The notes beneath the pieces were generated by a model. It saw only the letters and a program-made list of their open reading frames with translations, was not told the origin of the DNA and searched no databases. From NCBI GenBank assembly GCA_934700615.1, contig CAKUXR010000004.1:62001-126000 (forward strand): a stretch of 64,000 nt of DNA, given 5' to 3'. This DNA is from an uncultured Bacteroidales bacterium (lineage in GTDB: Bacteria > Bacteroidota > Bacteroidia > Bacteroidales > UBA932). Below, piece by piece: positions 7,609 through 17,281 of the stretch (positions within the stretch are counted from its first letter, which is position 1; each line of letters starts with the position of its first letter). The translations under genes were made by a program, and so were the position numbers.

Positions 7609-10600
7609 CTAGGCGTTTTTCAATGTTACCTTGTGCCTGAGCCCGAGGTCCCGCAGGTCCGCGATGAAATCGGCTGAGACATTGACAGGGTACTTGCGGG
7701 CGATGAAATCGACGCCATATTCGGTCTTGTGGTCGCTCACATACATTGAAAGCGGAATCGTTCCCTTGTGAGTCTTGAGCACGCTCTTCAGCTTCTTTCT
7801 GAAATCGGGGCTCAGGACATGGTCCGGCACCTCTATCGAGAAGCCGTCAATCAGTGAATCGGCGATATTGCCGAGCAGGGACATCTTATTGATTCTGAAC
7901 TTGTAAGGGATATTTGCAGGCTTGTTCGGGTCATCTTTGCCGAACCAGGCCTCCTTGACCGTACCTTCGATGAAAATGGTGGTATGGTCCTTCAGATACT
8001 CGAGATAATTCTCGTATTCCTTTCCGAAGAACACGAAATCCCTGGAACCGCTGAAGTCCTCCACAATGATTTTGGCATAAGGGCGTCCCGTCTTGGACTG
8101 CTTGGTCTCCACCGAGGTGATGAGTCCCGCAAGATTCAGCTTCCTCATGGTCTTGGTCTTGTTGCACTCAGCGATAATGTCGTCAACCTCAGACAGTTTG
8201 CATGAGGTGAAAGTATCAAGTTCGAACTCGAATTTCTTCAGCGGATGGTCGGACAGGTACATGCCCACGATTTCCTTTTCCTTCTGGAGGATTTCCAGGA
8301 TGTCCGGCTCCACTGTCAATGCCGGCGGCTCCGGTTTCTCTATCTTAAGTTCCTCAGCATCACCGAAAAGCGAGGCCGCATCATCCTCTGCATTCTGCAC
8401 GGTCACAGAAGCATAATTCATGATGTCATCGAGGAAAGGAAGACCGCTTCTTCCGGTAATGAAGTACTGGTTCCTGTCAATGCCGAATGAGTCGAACGCG
8501 CCGGCGTAAATCAATGATTCCATGGCCTTTCTGTTCACGATTCCGCACATTCTGACACAGAAATCATAAACGTCCGCGAACAGGCCCCTTTCCTCGCGCT
8601 CCTTGACGATGGCATCTACGATATTGGCACCGAAACCCTTCATTCCGCCCATGCCGAAACGGATATCTCCGTTCTTGTTGACGGTGAAATTGGATTCACT
8701 CTCATTCACATCCGGATTCAGAACCCTTATATGGTGCTTCTTGCAGTCCGCCATAATGGCCTGAATCTCAGTCATGTTGCTCTTGTTGATACTCAAGTTG
8801 GCAGCCTGGAACTCGGACGGGTAGTGGGCCTTCAGCCAGCCGGTCTGGTAACTTACCCAGGCATAGCATGTCGCGTGGGACTTGTTGAAAGCATAGGAAG
8901 CGAATTTCTCCCAGTCTTTCCAAATCTTCTTCAGCACATCCTCAGGATGGCCGTTCTTCTTTCCGCCCTCAATGAACTCTCCATAAAGCGACTGAAGAAT
9001 GTCTATCTTCTTCTTACCCATCGCCTTACGCAGTTTGTCCGCCTTACCTTTCGAGAAGCCTGCAACCTTCTGCGAGATAAGCATGACCTGCTCCTGATAG
9101 ACGGTGACACCATAGGTCTCCTTCAGGAACTCCTCCATGGCCGGAAGGTCATAAGTAATCGGCTCGTCGCCTCGTTTTCTGGCAACGAAAGACGGAATGT
9201 AGTCCATCGGACCCGGACGATACAGCGCATTCATCGCGATAAGGTCCTCGAAACGCTCCGGATGCAGCTTCTGGAGCCACTCCATCATACCCGGGGACTC
9301 GAACTGGAACACACTCTTCGTATCGCCATTCGAATAAATCTCATAAGCCTTCGGGTCGTCAATCGGAATTTTTTCAATGTCAATGTCAATGCCGAATCTC
9401 TTCTTGACTTCGGCAAGACATATCTTGATGATTGTCAATGTCTTGAGGCCGAGGAAGTCCATCTTCAGCATACCTACGTCCTCGATGAACGAACCCTCAT
9501 ACTGGGACACCCAAACCTTCTGGTTGGTAGCCTTATCCATACCCAGAGTAATAGGAATGTAGTCAGTGAGGTTGCCTCGTCCGATAATCATCGCGCAGGC
9601 ATGGATACCGATCTGGCGGATGCAACCCTCAAGCTGGAGGGCATATTTCAGAACTTCCTTCACCAGTTCCGAGCCGTTTTCAAGCTCGTTCTTCAGTTCG
9701 GGAACATATTTGACGCAGTTCTTCAGCGTCGGCTTCTTCTCAGACTCCTTCTTTACGACCTTGAAACGCTTTCCGTCTTTTTCAATGATTTTGTCACCCT
9801 CTTCCGGCACTTCGTCCTCCTTCAATTCCACCTCGGAAGTCTCCGTGATGGTAATCGGCTTGTCCGGAATCATCTTGGTGAGCCTGTTGGACTCCTCCAG
9901 TGGAAGTCTGCTGATTCGTGCGACGTCCTTGATGGCCCCCTTTGCAGCCATCGTACCGAAAGTGATGACATGGGAAACATGATCGACACCATATCTGTCC
10001 TGCACATACTGGATGACACGATAACGTCCGTCATCATCGAAGTCCACATCAATATCCGGCATTGACACACGCTCCGGATTAAGGAAACGCTCGAACAGGA
10101 GGTCGTACTTGATAGGGTCCAAGTTGGTGATACCCAAGCAGTAAGCAACAGCAGAACCGGCAGCGGAACCACGTCCCGGACCCACAGATATGCCTTGGGC
10201 CCTGGCTGCTGCTATATAGTCCTGGACGATGAGGAAGTAGTCCGGGAAACCCATTCTGGAGATGGTCTTGAGCTCGAAATCCAGACGCTCCGAAGTTTCC
10301 TCATCCAGAACGTCTCCGTAGCGATCCTTCGCTCCCTTGTAGCACAGATGGCAGAGGAAGGCTACCGAATGACGGAACTCATCGCCACGGTCGTTGCCCT
10401 TTTCGTCGCACCTGCCCGCGTCAATGACACCCTTGTATTTTTCCAGCTGATTGTCAATGTCAGCGAGGAACTCAGGATCAATCTGGAATTTCGGAAGCAC
10501 GTGGCCTCGGTCAATGGTATAGTTCTCTACCTTGTCGCAGATTTCCAGAGTATTCGAGATGACTTCCGGATGGTCTGGGAACAAAGCTGCCATCTCCTCT

Positions 10601-11355
10601 TCACTCTTCAGGTATTCCTGCTGTGTGTACCGGAGCCTATCGACATCATCAATATAAGCATTGGTAGTCAGGCAGATAAGCCTGTCATGAGCCGGTCCGT
10701 CCTCCTTTCTTACGAAGTGGGCGTCGTTTGTTGCGATAACCTTTACGCCATGCTTCTCGGCGAGGTCGAAGATGACTTCGTCGTACTCTTTCTCTTTTTC
10801 ATAAACCTCAAGGGAAAGTCCCGGAATTTCGGTCTTGTGAAGCATGACCTCCAGATAGTAATCGTCCCCGAAAACGCTCTTGTGCCACTCTATCGCTTTC
10901 TCTGCACCTGCTATGTCACCATCCAGAATCATTCTCGGAATTTCACCCGCCATACATGCTGACGAGCATATCAGGTCCTGATGATACTTGGCGATAACTT
11001 CATGCGAAACCCTTGGTTTATAATACATTCCCTCGATATGCCCGGTGGAGACAATCTTCATCAGGTTCTTGTATCCGTTATAGTTCTTGGCAAGCAGGAT
11101 AAGGTGATAATAACCTTTTTCCTTCAGCCTGTGGTCACCCTTGGATACGTAGATTTCGCATCCGATGATAGGTTTCACGCTCGGATGTTTGGCCGCGAAC
11201 TTGAAGAACTCCTTCACACCATACATGTTGCCGTGGTCCGTGATCGCAAGACCAGGCATGCCAAGCTCTTCCGCCCTGTTGAACAGGTTTTCTATGGAAG
11301 ACTGGCCGTCAAGGATAGAGTATTGTGTATGGACGTGAAGGTGTACAAAAGCCAT
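7609..11355 (-). CDS. dnaE: DNA polymerase III subunit alpha
   Basis: The 1248-residue replicative polymerase has an N-terminal PHP domain (HVHTQYSILDGQ at the start), a polymerase core with GPGRGSAAGSAVAY and the catalytic aspartates in PDIDVDFDDDGR, then helix-hairpin-helix and OB-fold regions (LAGLITSVETKQSKTGRPY). A charged insert around residues 500-540 (KEDEVPEEGDKIIEKDGKRF) looks like the acidic insertion seen in Bacteroidota DnaE. The gene stands alone on the minus strand. On the plus strand its sequence carries many copies of GTCAATG, including overlapping copies at 9379-9391. Confidence 0.97.
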   Translation of the reverse strand: MAFVHLHVHTQYSILDGQSSIENLFNRAEELGMPGLAITDHGNMYGVKEFFKFAAKHPSVKPIIGCEIYVSKGDHRLKEKGYYHLILLAKNYNGYKNLMKIVSTGHIEGMYYKPRVSHEVIAKYHQDLICSSACMAGEIPRMILDGDIAGAEKAIEWHKSVFGDDYYLEVMLHKTEIPGLSLEVYEKEKEYDEVIFDLAEKHGVKVIATNDAHFVRKEDGPAHDRLICLTTNAYIDDVDRLRYTQQEYLKSEEEMAALFPDHPEVISNTLEICDKVENYTIDRGHVLPKFQIDPEFLADIDNQLEKYKGVIDAGRCDEKGNDRGDEFRHSVAFLCHLCYKGAKDRYGDVLDEETSERLDFELKTISRMGFPDYFLIVQDYIAAARAQGISVGPGRGSAAGSAVAYCLGITNLDPIKYDLLFERFLNPERVSMPDIDVDFDDDGRYRVIQYVQDRYGVDHVSHVITFGTMAAKGAIKDVARISRLPLEESNRLTKMIPDKPITITETSEVELKEDEVPEEGDKIIEKDGKRFKVVKKESEKKPTLKNCVKYVPELKNELENGSELVKEVLKYALQLEGCIRQIGIHACAMIIGRGNLTDYIPITLGMDKATNQKVWVSQYEGSFIEDVGMLKMDFLGLKTLTIIKICLAEVKKRFGIDIDIEKIPIDDPKAYEIYSNGDTKSVFQFESPGMMEWLQKLHPERFEDLIAMNALYRPGPMDYIPSFVARKRGDEPITYDLPAMEEFLKETYGVTVYQEQVMLISQKVAGFSKGKADKLRKAMGKKKIDILQSLYGEFIEGGKKNGHPEDVLKKIWKDWEKFASYAFNKSHATCYAWVSYQTGWLKAHYPSEFQAANLSINKSNMTEIQAIMADCKKHHIRVLNPDVNESESNFTVNKNGDIRFGMGGMKGFGANIVDAIVKEREERGLFADVYDFCVRMCGIVNRKAMESLIYAGAFDSFGIDRNQYFITGRSGLPFLDDIMNYASVTVQNAEDDAASLFGDAEELKIEKPEPPALTVEPDILEILQKEKEIVGMYLSDHPLKKFEFELDTFTSCKLSEVDDIIAECNKTKTMRKLNLAGLITSVETKQSKTGRPYAKIIVEDFSGSRDFVFFGKEYENYLEYLKDHTTIFIEGTVKEAWFGKDDPNKPANIPYKFRINKMSLLGNIADSLIDGFSIEVPDHVLSPDFRKKLKSVLKTHKGTIPLSMYVSDHKTEYGVDFIARKYPVNVSADFIADLRDLGLRHKVTLKNA

Positions 11356-11477
11356 TTTCTGCTGATTTTAAGGCGATTACAAATTAGTGCCGTTTTCCGT
11401 GGAAGGACAGGCGGCAAAACATACAAATTTACGAAAAATTCGTGGTATTTGGGAGACGGATTTCCAAATACATTCGT

Positions 11478-11485
11478 TATATTTG
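11478..11485 (+). promoter_or_regulatory. -7 box of a promoter for the TonB receptor operon
   Basis: TATATTTG matches TAnnTTTG and lies 18 bp before the start codon. A TTTG is present at 11448-11451, but its 26-bp spacing is longer than normal, so the -33 element is uncertain. Confidence 0.45.
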
Positions 11486-11503
11486 TGTAGATGCAAATAG
11501 AAG

Positions 11504-14344
11504 ATGCAGATGAAACAACTTAGGCAATTTCTGCTCATGATACTCTTGCTTGTTTCTGCAGATGTCATGACCGCCCAGCAAAACAGGGCGCTTTTCAGTA
11601 TTTCAGGAAAGGTCGTAGATGCCAAGACCGGCGAACCTGTGATAGGTGCCGCTGTCAATGTGGAAGATACGGGTATCTGGGCCATATCTGATGAAAATGG
11701 AACATTCTTTCTGCCGGATATCAGACCAGGCGACTATGCCGTGCAGTTCTCTTGTCTTGGCTTTGTCGATAAGCGACTCTCATTCGTTGTAAAGAAAGAC
11801 ATTCCTAACCTCACTATCAAGCTGGATCAGAATACATTGGCTCTCAATAGCGTAGTGGTTACGGCCGAGCGGGACAAGGAGGGCATGAACACATCACTGA
11901 AGTTCGGTGCGAATGCATTGAACCATCTCCAAATGTCCAATGTTACAGATATCAGCGCCCTTCTTCCGGGCGGAAAAACCGTAAATCCGGACCTTACGAA
12001 AGACAATGCGGTGTCGTTGCGCTCAGGAGGCCTCGCTGCCGGAAATGCCGCATTCGGAACTGCGCTGGAAGTCGATGGTGTAAGGGTCGGAAACAATGCT
12101 TCTTTCGGGTCAATGTCAGGAACCGGAACCCGTAATATCTCTACAGAGAATGTCCAGTCTATCGAAGTCATAACCGGCGTTCCTTCAGCTGAATACGGAG
12201 ACCTAAACAGCGGAATGGTAAGAATCAACACCCGTAAGGGACTTACTCCGTGGAATATAACTTTCGCCGTAAATCCAAGAACCTATCAGGCATCTGCGTC
12301 CAAAGGCATTGACCTTATGAAAAACAGGGGAGTCCTCAATGTCAGTGCGGAATGGACTCGTGCGACACAGAAACTTTCATCTCCATATACTTCTTACACA
12401 AGGCGCGGATTTTCAGCATCTTACAGCAACACATTCAAGAACGTATTGAAATTTGAAATCGGTGCCACCGGAAACATCGGCGGAATGAATACCAAGAATG
12501 ATCCTGATGCGTATAAGGGGACATGGAGTAAGGTGAGAGACAATGTGTTAAGAGCGAATACATCTCTTACATGGCTTCTGCGCAAGTCTTGGATCACTAA
12601 CCTGAAACTGGATGCTTCTGTGAATTACAATGACAACCGTTTACAGGACCACGCCTATGGTTCTTCCGCGTCAATGATGCCTGCCGTGCATTCGGAACTT
12701 ACAGGTTACTATCTTGCCGACAGGCTTCCGGTAAGCTATTTCTCGGATAAAGTCATTGACTCCAAGGAACTTGACTATGCGGCTTCCCTGAAATACGAGT
12801 GGTTCAAAAAATCCGGCAAGAGGCTGAGCAAACTGAAGGCCGGCGTGCAGTGGAAAGCTAATGGAAATGTCGGGGAAGGTGAGTATTACAAGGACCCTTC
12901 AGTTGCTGCAAATGGATATAGACCAAGGCCTTACAGCCAGTATCCTTTCATGCACAACGTGGCAGCATACATCGAAGAGGACTACACATTCCCGATAGGA
13001 AAAACCTCACTTCAGATTTCTGCCGGTCTCCGTCTTGAAAACCTTTTCGTGAAAGATACCGATTACAAGAACGTCAGCAGTCTTTCTCCAAGGTTCAATG
13101 CAAAGTGGAAGATTTCCGACAACCTGTCCATCCGTGGCGGCTGGGGAGTCAGCGAAAAACTGCCTTCATTCTATATCCTCTATCCTGTGCAGAAGTATCG
13201 CGATATTCAGACCTTCGGATTCTCTCATGGCGACTCTTCTTCGTATGTGTATTATACTCAGCCATATAAGATGCTTTTCAATGAAAATCTGAAATGGCAG
13301 AAGAACTATAACGCGGAGTTTGGCATTGAAGCATACTTCCTGCGCACATCCGTTTCTCTCGTAGGATTCTTCAACAAGACAAAGAATCCATATACCTACC
13401 AGAACATCTACACTCCGTTCTCCTATAACATCATGTCCGTTCCTTCCGGCTATACGGTCCCGGACAATCCTGAGATACGTGTTGATAGTCAGACCGGCCA
13501 GGTTTACATGAGAGGCAGCAACGAGGAGTTCTGGACACCGATGGCTACCAAGGTGACCGACAAGACGTTCTTCGAGTCACAGATGCCTGGAAATGGAGAT
13601 GACATCTACAGGACCGGAGCCGAACTTATAGTTGACTTCCCGGAAATTGCTCCGATAAGGACCAAGTTCAGACTGGATGCCAATTATGCATACACTCACT
13701 ACATTGACAATACCCTTAACTGGACCTATAGGACAGGATGGTCTCACACGTCGTTGTCCAACAGGTCTTACCAGTATGTCGGTATTTATGCAAACGGCGG
13801 AGAATCAGGAACTTTCAACGGTAAAGAGTCCCATTCCCTGAACGCGAATCTGACGGCCATAACCCATATCCCGGAGGCGAGAATCGTCATCACCTGCCGC
13901 CTGGAAATGCCGCTTCTGAGCCGCTTCCGCAACCTGTCCCGCTACCAGGGAAAGGAATATGCGTATAATGTCAATGCCGACGGAGTGGAATCGATAGGCG
14001 GAAGTATTTATGATTCAAATAATTACACGGCTATACGTCCTGTGAAGTATATGGATGAGAATGGCGATGTTCATGATTTTACGGACAAGGAGGCTTCCGA
14101 TCCGGCTTTTGCGAACCTCATCATAAAGTCAGGTAACGCATATACTTTCTCTCAGGATGGCTATGGAGCATATCTTTCTGCCAATCTGAGTGTTACAAAG
14201 GAAATCGGAGACCATGTCTCGCTTTCATTCTTCGCGAACAACTTTACGAATTCGCGAATGTACGTTACCTCCAAGGCTACGGGAGTGAGTGCGATCTTTA
14301 CTCCGGCATTCTATTATGGACTTACTTGCAGACTTAAATTCTGA
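11504..14344 (+). CDS. TonB-dependent outer-membrane receptor
   Basis: The 946-residue protein has a signal peptide (LRQFLLMILLLVSADVMTAQ), then a carboxypeptidase-regulatory-like domain (SGKVVDAKTGEPVIGAAV, residues 30-115), a plug domain (SLRSGGLAAGNAAFG and IEVITGVPSAEYGDLNSGMV near residue 225) and a large beta-barrel ending in an aromatic C-terminus (YYGLTCRLKF). It imports a ligand across the outer membrane using the TonB/ExbBD energy system. It is not the SusC type (no SusD partner). Partner genes follow directly (5-bp gap to the DUF4876 gene). The polyferredoxin downstream hints at a metal or redox-linked substrate, but the ligand cannot be read from the sequence. Confidence 0.9.
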   Translation: MQMKQLRQFLLMILLLVSADVMTAQQNRALFSISGKVVDAKTGEPVIGAAVNVEDTGIWAISDENGTFFLPDIRPGDYAVQFSCLGFVDKRLSFVVKKDIPNLTIKLDQNTLALNSVVVTAERDKEGMNTSLKFGANALNHLQMSNVTDISALLPGGKTVNPDLTKDNAVSLRSGGLAAGNAAFGTALEVDGVRVGNNASFGSMSGTGTRNISTENVQSIEVITGVPSAEYGDLNSGMVRINTRKGLTPWNITFAVNPRTYQASASKGIDLMKNRGVLNVSAEWTRATQKLSSPYTSYTRRGFSASYSNTFKNVLKFEIGATGNIGGMNTKNDPDAYKGTWSKVRDNVLRANTSLTWLLRKSWITNLKLDASVNYNDNRLQDHAYGSSASMMPAVHSELTGYYLADRLPVSYFSDKVIDSKELDYAASLKYEWFKKSGKRLSKLKAGVQWKANGNVGEGEYYKDPSVAANGYRPRPYSQYPFMHNVAAYIEEDYTFPIGKTSLQISAGLRLENLFVKDTDYKNVSSLSPRFNAKWKISDNLSIRGGWGVSEKLPSFYILYPVQKYRDIQTFGFSHGDSSSYVYYTQPYKMLFNENLKWQKNYNAEFGIEAYFLRTSVSLVGFFNKTKNPYTYQNIYTPFSYNIMSVPSGYTVPDNPEIRVDSQTGQVYMRGSNEEFWTPMATKVTDKTFFESQMPGNGDDIYRTGAELIVDFPEIAPIRTKFRLDANYAYTHYIDNTLNWTYRTGWSHTSLSNRSYQYVGIYANGGESGTFNGKESHSLNANLTAITHIPEARIVITCRLEMPLLSRFRNLSRYQGKEYAYNVNADGVESIGGSIYDSNNYTAIRPVKYMDENGDVHDFTDKEASDPAFANLIIKSGNAYTFSQDGYGAYLSANLSVTKEIGDHVSLSFFANNFTNSRMYVTSKATGVSAIFTPAFYYGLTCRLKF

Positions 14345-14349
14345 CAGTT

Positions 14350-15579
14350 ATGAAGAAATTTATATATCTGATATTTGCAGCATTGACCTTGGCCTCTTGC
14401 GTAAGCATCAAGTCCGGGGACCCGTATGACGGGGGACTATATCGTCTGGTCGTGGATCCGGTTTATCCTGAAGGATTTCCCGAGGCGCAGAAAATTGGCG
14501 TTCCCGTGTCCGTGACAGAAAGGAATCTCGGCAACAAGTATTCCCAAAATACCGGAGAGGATGGAACGGCCGTTCTGGAATTGCCTGCCGGAAGTTACAG
14601 AGTGACTTTTAGTTACAGCCATGACGGAGTTTCGTATAACGGAGCCATCGACAAGGTCATTCTGGGAGAGGCAGGCGTGAAGGAGGTCAAACTTCCCGTA
14701 AAGGATTCCCGTTCAGGAAAGATCGTTTTCAAGGAAATTTATTGCGGAGGCTGTACGAAGTATCCGGAGCAGGGCAACTACAGGGGTGACTCTTATGTGA
14801 TACTGCACAACAATACTTCTGAGGTCCAGTATCTTGACGGATTGTGTTTCGGTGCTCTCGACCCTTCCAATTCTGTCGGAACCAATGTTTGGGTGACGAC
14901 TGATCCTGCTACCGGCGAGACCATTTATCCTGATTTCATTCCTCTTTCTCAGGCTGTCTGGCAGATAGGCGGGGACGGCACTGCGTTCCCTCTGGAACCT
15001 GGAGAAGATGCCGTGATAGTGGTCTTCGGAGCGATAGATCATCATTCGAAGTATCCTAACTCGGTGAATCTGAATAACTCACAGTATTTCGTGTGCTATA
15101 ATACGACGTACTTCCCGAATCCTAATTATCATCTTGCACCTGGCAACAACATCCGGCAGGACCATATTCTGGACGTGGTGATAAAGACCGGAAAGGCCAA
15201 TGCCTTTACTTTCTCCATCAATTCCCCTGCAACCGTAATTTTCAGGGCGCCTGAGGGTACTACGATGAAAGAGTTCGTGTCTGAATCCGGAAACGTCATT
15301 CCTAAGCCTGGTTCGACCAGCGAAAACATTGTCAAACTCCCGATTGATTGGGTGATTGACGGTGTAGAGGTGTTCGTGAAGGGCGGTTCCAACAAGAAGA
15401 GACTCTGTCCTGACATTGATGCAGGTGCGGTAGAATTCTCCGGCTCATACCAGGGACATACTCTTTTCCGTAAGGCTGATGAAGCATCAAGCCAGACTTT
15501 CGGATATGAAATCCTGGCCGATACAAATAACTCTACCAATGATTTTTATGAACGTGAAAAACAGTCGCTCCATGAATAA
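14350..15579 (+). CDS. DUF4876-type surface lipoprotein
   Basis: The 409-residue protein has a lipoprotein signal peptide (FAALTLASC, lipobox Cys near residue 16). An N-terminal carboxypeptidase-regulatory-like segment (NTGEDGTAVLELPAGSYRV) is followed by a domain typical of DUF4876 (KIVFKEIYCGGCTKYPEQG, SYVILHNNTSEVQYLDGL). DUF4876 proteins are regularly encoded next to a TonB receptor in Bacteroidales and are probably exposed partners of the receptor; their ligand is not known to me. The stop codon overlaps the next gene's start by 8 bp, so translation is likely coupled. Confidence 0.75.
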   Translation: MKKFIYLIFAALTLASCVSIKSGDPYDGGLYRLVVDPVYPEGFPEAQKIGVPVSVTERNLGNKYSQNTGEDGTAVLELPAGSYRVTFSYSHDGVSYNGAIDKVILGEAGVKEVKLPVKDSRSGKIVFKEIYCGGCTKYPEQGNYRGDSYVILHNNTSEVQYLDGLCFGALDPSNSVGTNVWVTTDPATGETIYPDFIPLSQAVWQIGGDGTAFPLEPGEDAVIVVFGAIDHHSKYPNSVNLNNSQYFVCYNTTYFPNPNYHLAPGNNIRQDHILDVVIKTGKANAFTFSINSPATVIFRAPEGTTMKEFVSESGNVIPKPGSTSENIVKLPIDWVIDGVEVFVKGGSNKKRLCPDIDAGAVEFSGSYQGHTLFRKADEASSQTFGYEILADTNNSTNDFYEREKQSLHE

Positions 15580-17098
15580 GACATTGAAAATAACTGTGGC
15601 TGCGGCCCTTCTTTTCTGGTCTGCGGGACTGTTTGCGCAGACATTCGACATTGTGGAACGCAGGGATTTCTGGAATGCCGGCAGGAACGTCAACGGATTG
15701 CGGACAGACTCATTGACAGTATCTTACGCTGAACTCGGAGCTGATTATACCAGCGGTGGTTTCAGGGATGTCAATGATCCTAAGACTATCTGGAGTGCAG
15801 GCGCCGAGGCCGGTACCATAACCCATCTGAAGAAGTTCTCCATGATCGGGGCATTTTCTTTCCGAAATGCAGAGAGCCGGAAGGCATGTGGATCAATGTC
15901 GGCACGTCCCGGTTACTATCCGGTGGACATCTACGAGTTTACTCCGGGCCGCAAGACCAGACAGACCTATTCTTTCCTCGGAGGAATTGCCGTTGATCTG
16001 AATGACAGTTGGCGACTTGGAGGAAAACTGGACTTTGCAGCTGAGAACTATACGAAGCGTAAGGATCTGCGTCATACTAATTTTCTCTTGGACATGACTT
16101 TTGCGCCGAGTATCATGTGGCATCGCGGAGACTTGGCATTGGGTGCAAGCTACGTTTTCTCCAAGACTTCGGAAACGATTACAGCTGAGGAACTTGGAAT
16201 CACTTCAGGAGTATATTATGCTTTCATTGACAAGGGCCTTATGTATGGTGTCCAGGATATCTGGGACAATTCCGGCCTGCACATCAAGGAAGCCGGAGTC
16301 AGCGGTTTTCCGTCCAGGGAACTGACAAACGGCGGTGCCGCGCAGATTCAGTGGCGGAACTTCTATGCTGAAATCGAGGCATTGGCAAGTCACGGAAGCA
16401 CAGGTGAAAAGCAGAAAATCTGGTACAACTTCGATGGCTGGTCCATGGGCGTGAAAATGGACTACAGGATTCCGGGCAACGGGCACAGCCATTATCTCAG
16501 GGGGCATTATTCTTTCAGGACCCAGGACAATGACGAGAATGTTCTGGAGGACGTTACGGAAAATGGTGTCACCACGACCCGCAAATATGGCTCGAATACC
16601 ATCTTCACGCGCCAGAATATCAATGCCGGTGCAGAATGGGAGGTGCTTCTCGACTCAGGGGAGTATTTCAATGCCGGTCTGGGATGGACTCAGGACCGCG
16701 AGGTTTCAACGATGACCTATCCGTTCGTAAATACTTGCAAGGCAGATGTTTTCAATGTCTTTGCATCCTTCCTCTTGAAGTTCGGGCGTTTCGACATCAA
16801 GCTCAATGCCAATGTGTCGAAGGGTAAGGATGACGAGTATCATTGGAAATCACAGGGTATCGAGGCTTCGGGCGAGCCGTTCCGTCTGGCTGATTATGAG
16901 GCTGCCATGACTGCGTACAAGACCTGCGCAAAGGTCAATGGAGGACTTGCCGTCAGGTATAATTTCAAGAAAGGAGTTTATCTCGAGGCTTCTTATGAGG
17001 GCATTTCACGCTTGAGGAAGAAATTCGACGTCATAAAGGGATTCTCTGACGGACGTATAAGAAATACGGAAGCATTGACAATAGGCTATAATTTTTAA
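15572..17098 (+). CDS. DUF6850 family outer-membrane beta-barrel-like protein
   Basis: About 508 residues from the chosen start at 15572, which gives a clean signal peptide (MNKTLKITVAAALLFWSAGL, cleavage after FAQ). A start at 15479 would add 31 residues without signal-peptide character. The mature protein is rich in alternating aromatic strands (GAFSFRNAESRK, YSFLGGIAVDLNDSWRLGG) and ends in TIGYNF, a C-terminal aromatic as in outer-membrane barrels. The context and pattern match DUF6850 proteins found beside DUF4876 and TonB receptors. Role inferred: outer-membrane component of the same uptake or surface system. Confidence 0.7.
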   Translation: MNKTLKITVAAALLFWSAGLFAQTFDIVERRDFWNAGRNVNGLRTDSLTVSYAELGADYTSGGFRDVNDPKTIWSAGAEAGTITHLKKFSMIGAFSFRNAESRKACGSMSARPGYYPVDIYEFTPGRKTRQTYSFLGGIAVDLNDSWRLGGKLDFAAENYTKRKDLRHTNFLLDMTFAPSIMWHRGDLALGASYVFSKTSETITAEELGITSGVYYAFIDKGLMYGVQDIWDNSGLHIKEAGVSGFPSRELTNGGAAQIQWRNFYAEIEALASHGSTGEKQKIWYNFDGWSMGVKMDYRIPGNGHSHYLRGHYSFRTQDNDENVLEDVTENGVTTTRKYGSNTIFTRQNINAGAEWEVLLDSGEYFNAGLGWTQDREVSTMTYPFVNTCKADVFNVFASFLLKFGRFDIKLNANVSKGKDDEYHWKSQGIEASGEPFRLADYEAAMTAYKTCAKVNGGLAVRYNFKKGVYLEASYEGISRLRKKFDVIKGFSDGRIRNTEALTIGYNF

Positions 17099-17281
17099 AA
17101 CATAAGTAACATGAAAAAAATAAGTTGCCTCAGATTAAGAGAAGATTTTCGAGGATAGATCTGTTTTCGAAGAAGGAGTGTGCCGGTGGCACATGACTGA
17201 TGAGAAAAAAGATCTAGACCGAAAAGATTCCTTAAGATGATGCGGGTTATTTTTTGAAGGTTACTAAAATACGTTAACGAT
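17099..17281 (+). other. 183-bp leader region before the fimbrillin/FISUMP gene
   Basis: This gap inside an otherwise tightly packed gene run holds a short possible leader peptide (ATG at 17111, 15 codons), a small perfect hairpin TGTGCCggtGGCACA near 17190, and two AGATCT sites about 55 bp apart. It matches no riboswitch family that I recognise. It may be a regulatory leader or the site of a deleted gene. Confidence 0.3.

Noticed and set aside
8731..10065. Long open frame (444 codons) on the plus strand inside dnaE
   Set aside because: It is antisense to the conserved polymerase core, has no recognisable domain or promoter and arises from the codon pattern of dnaE.
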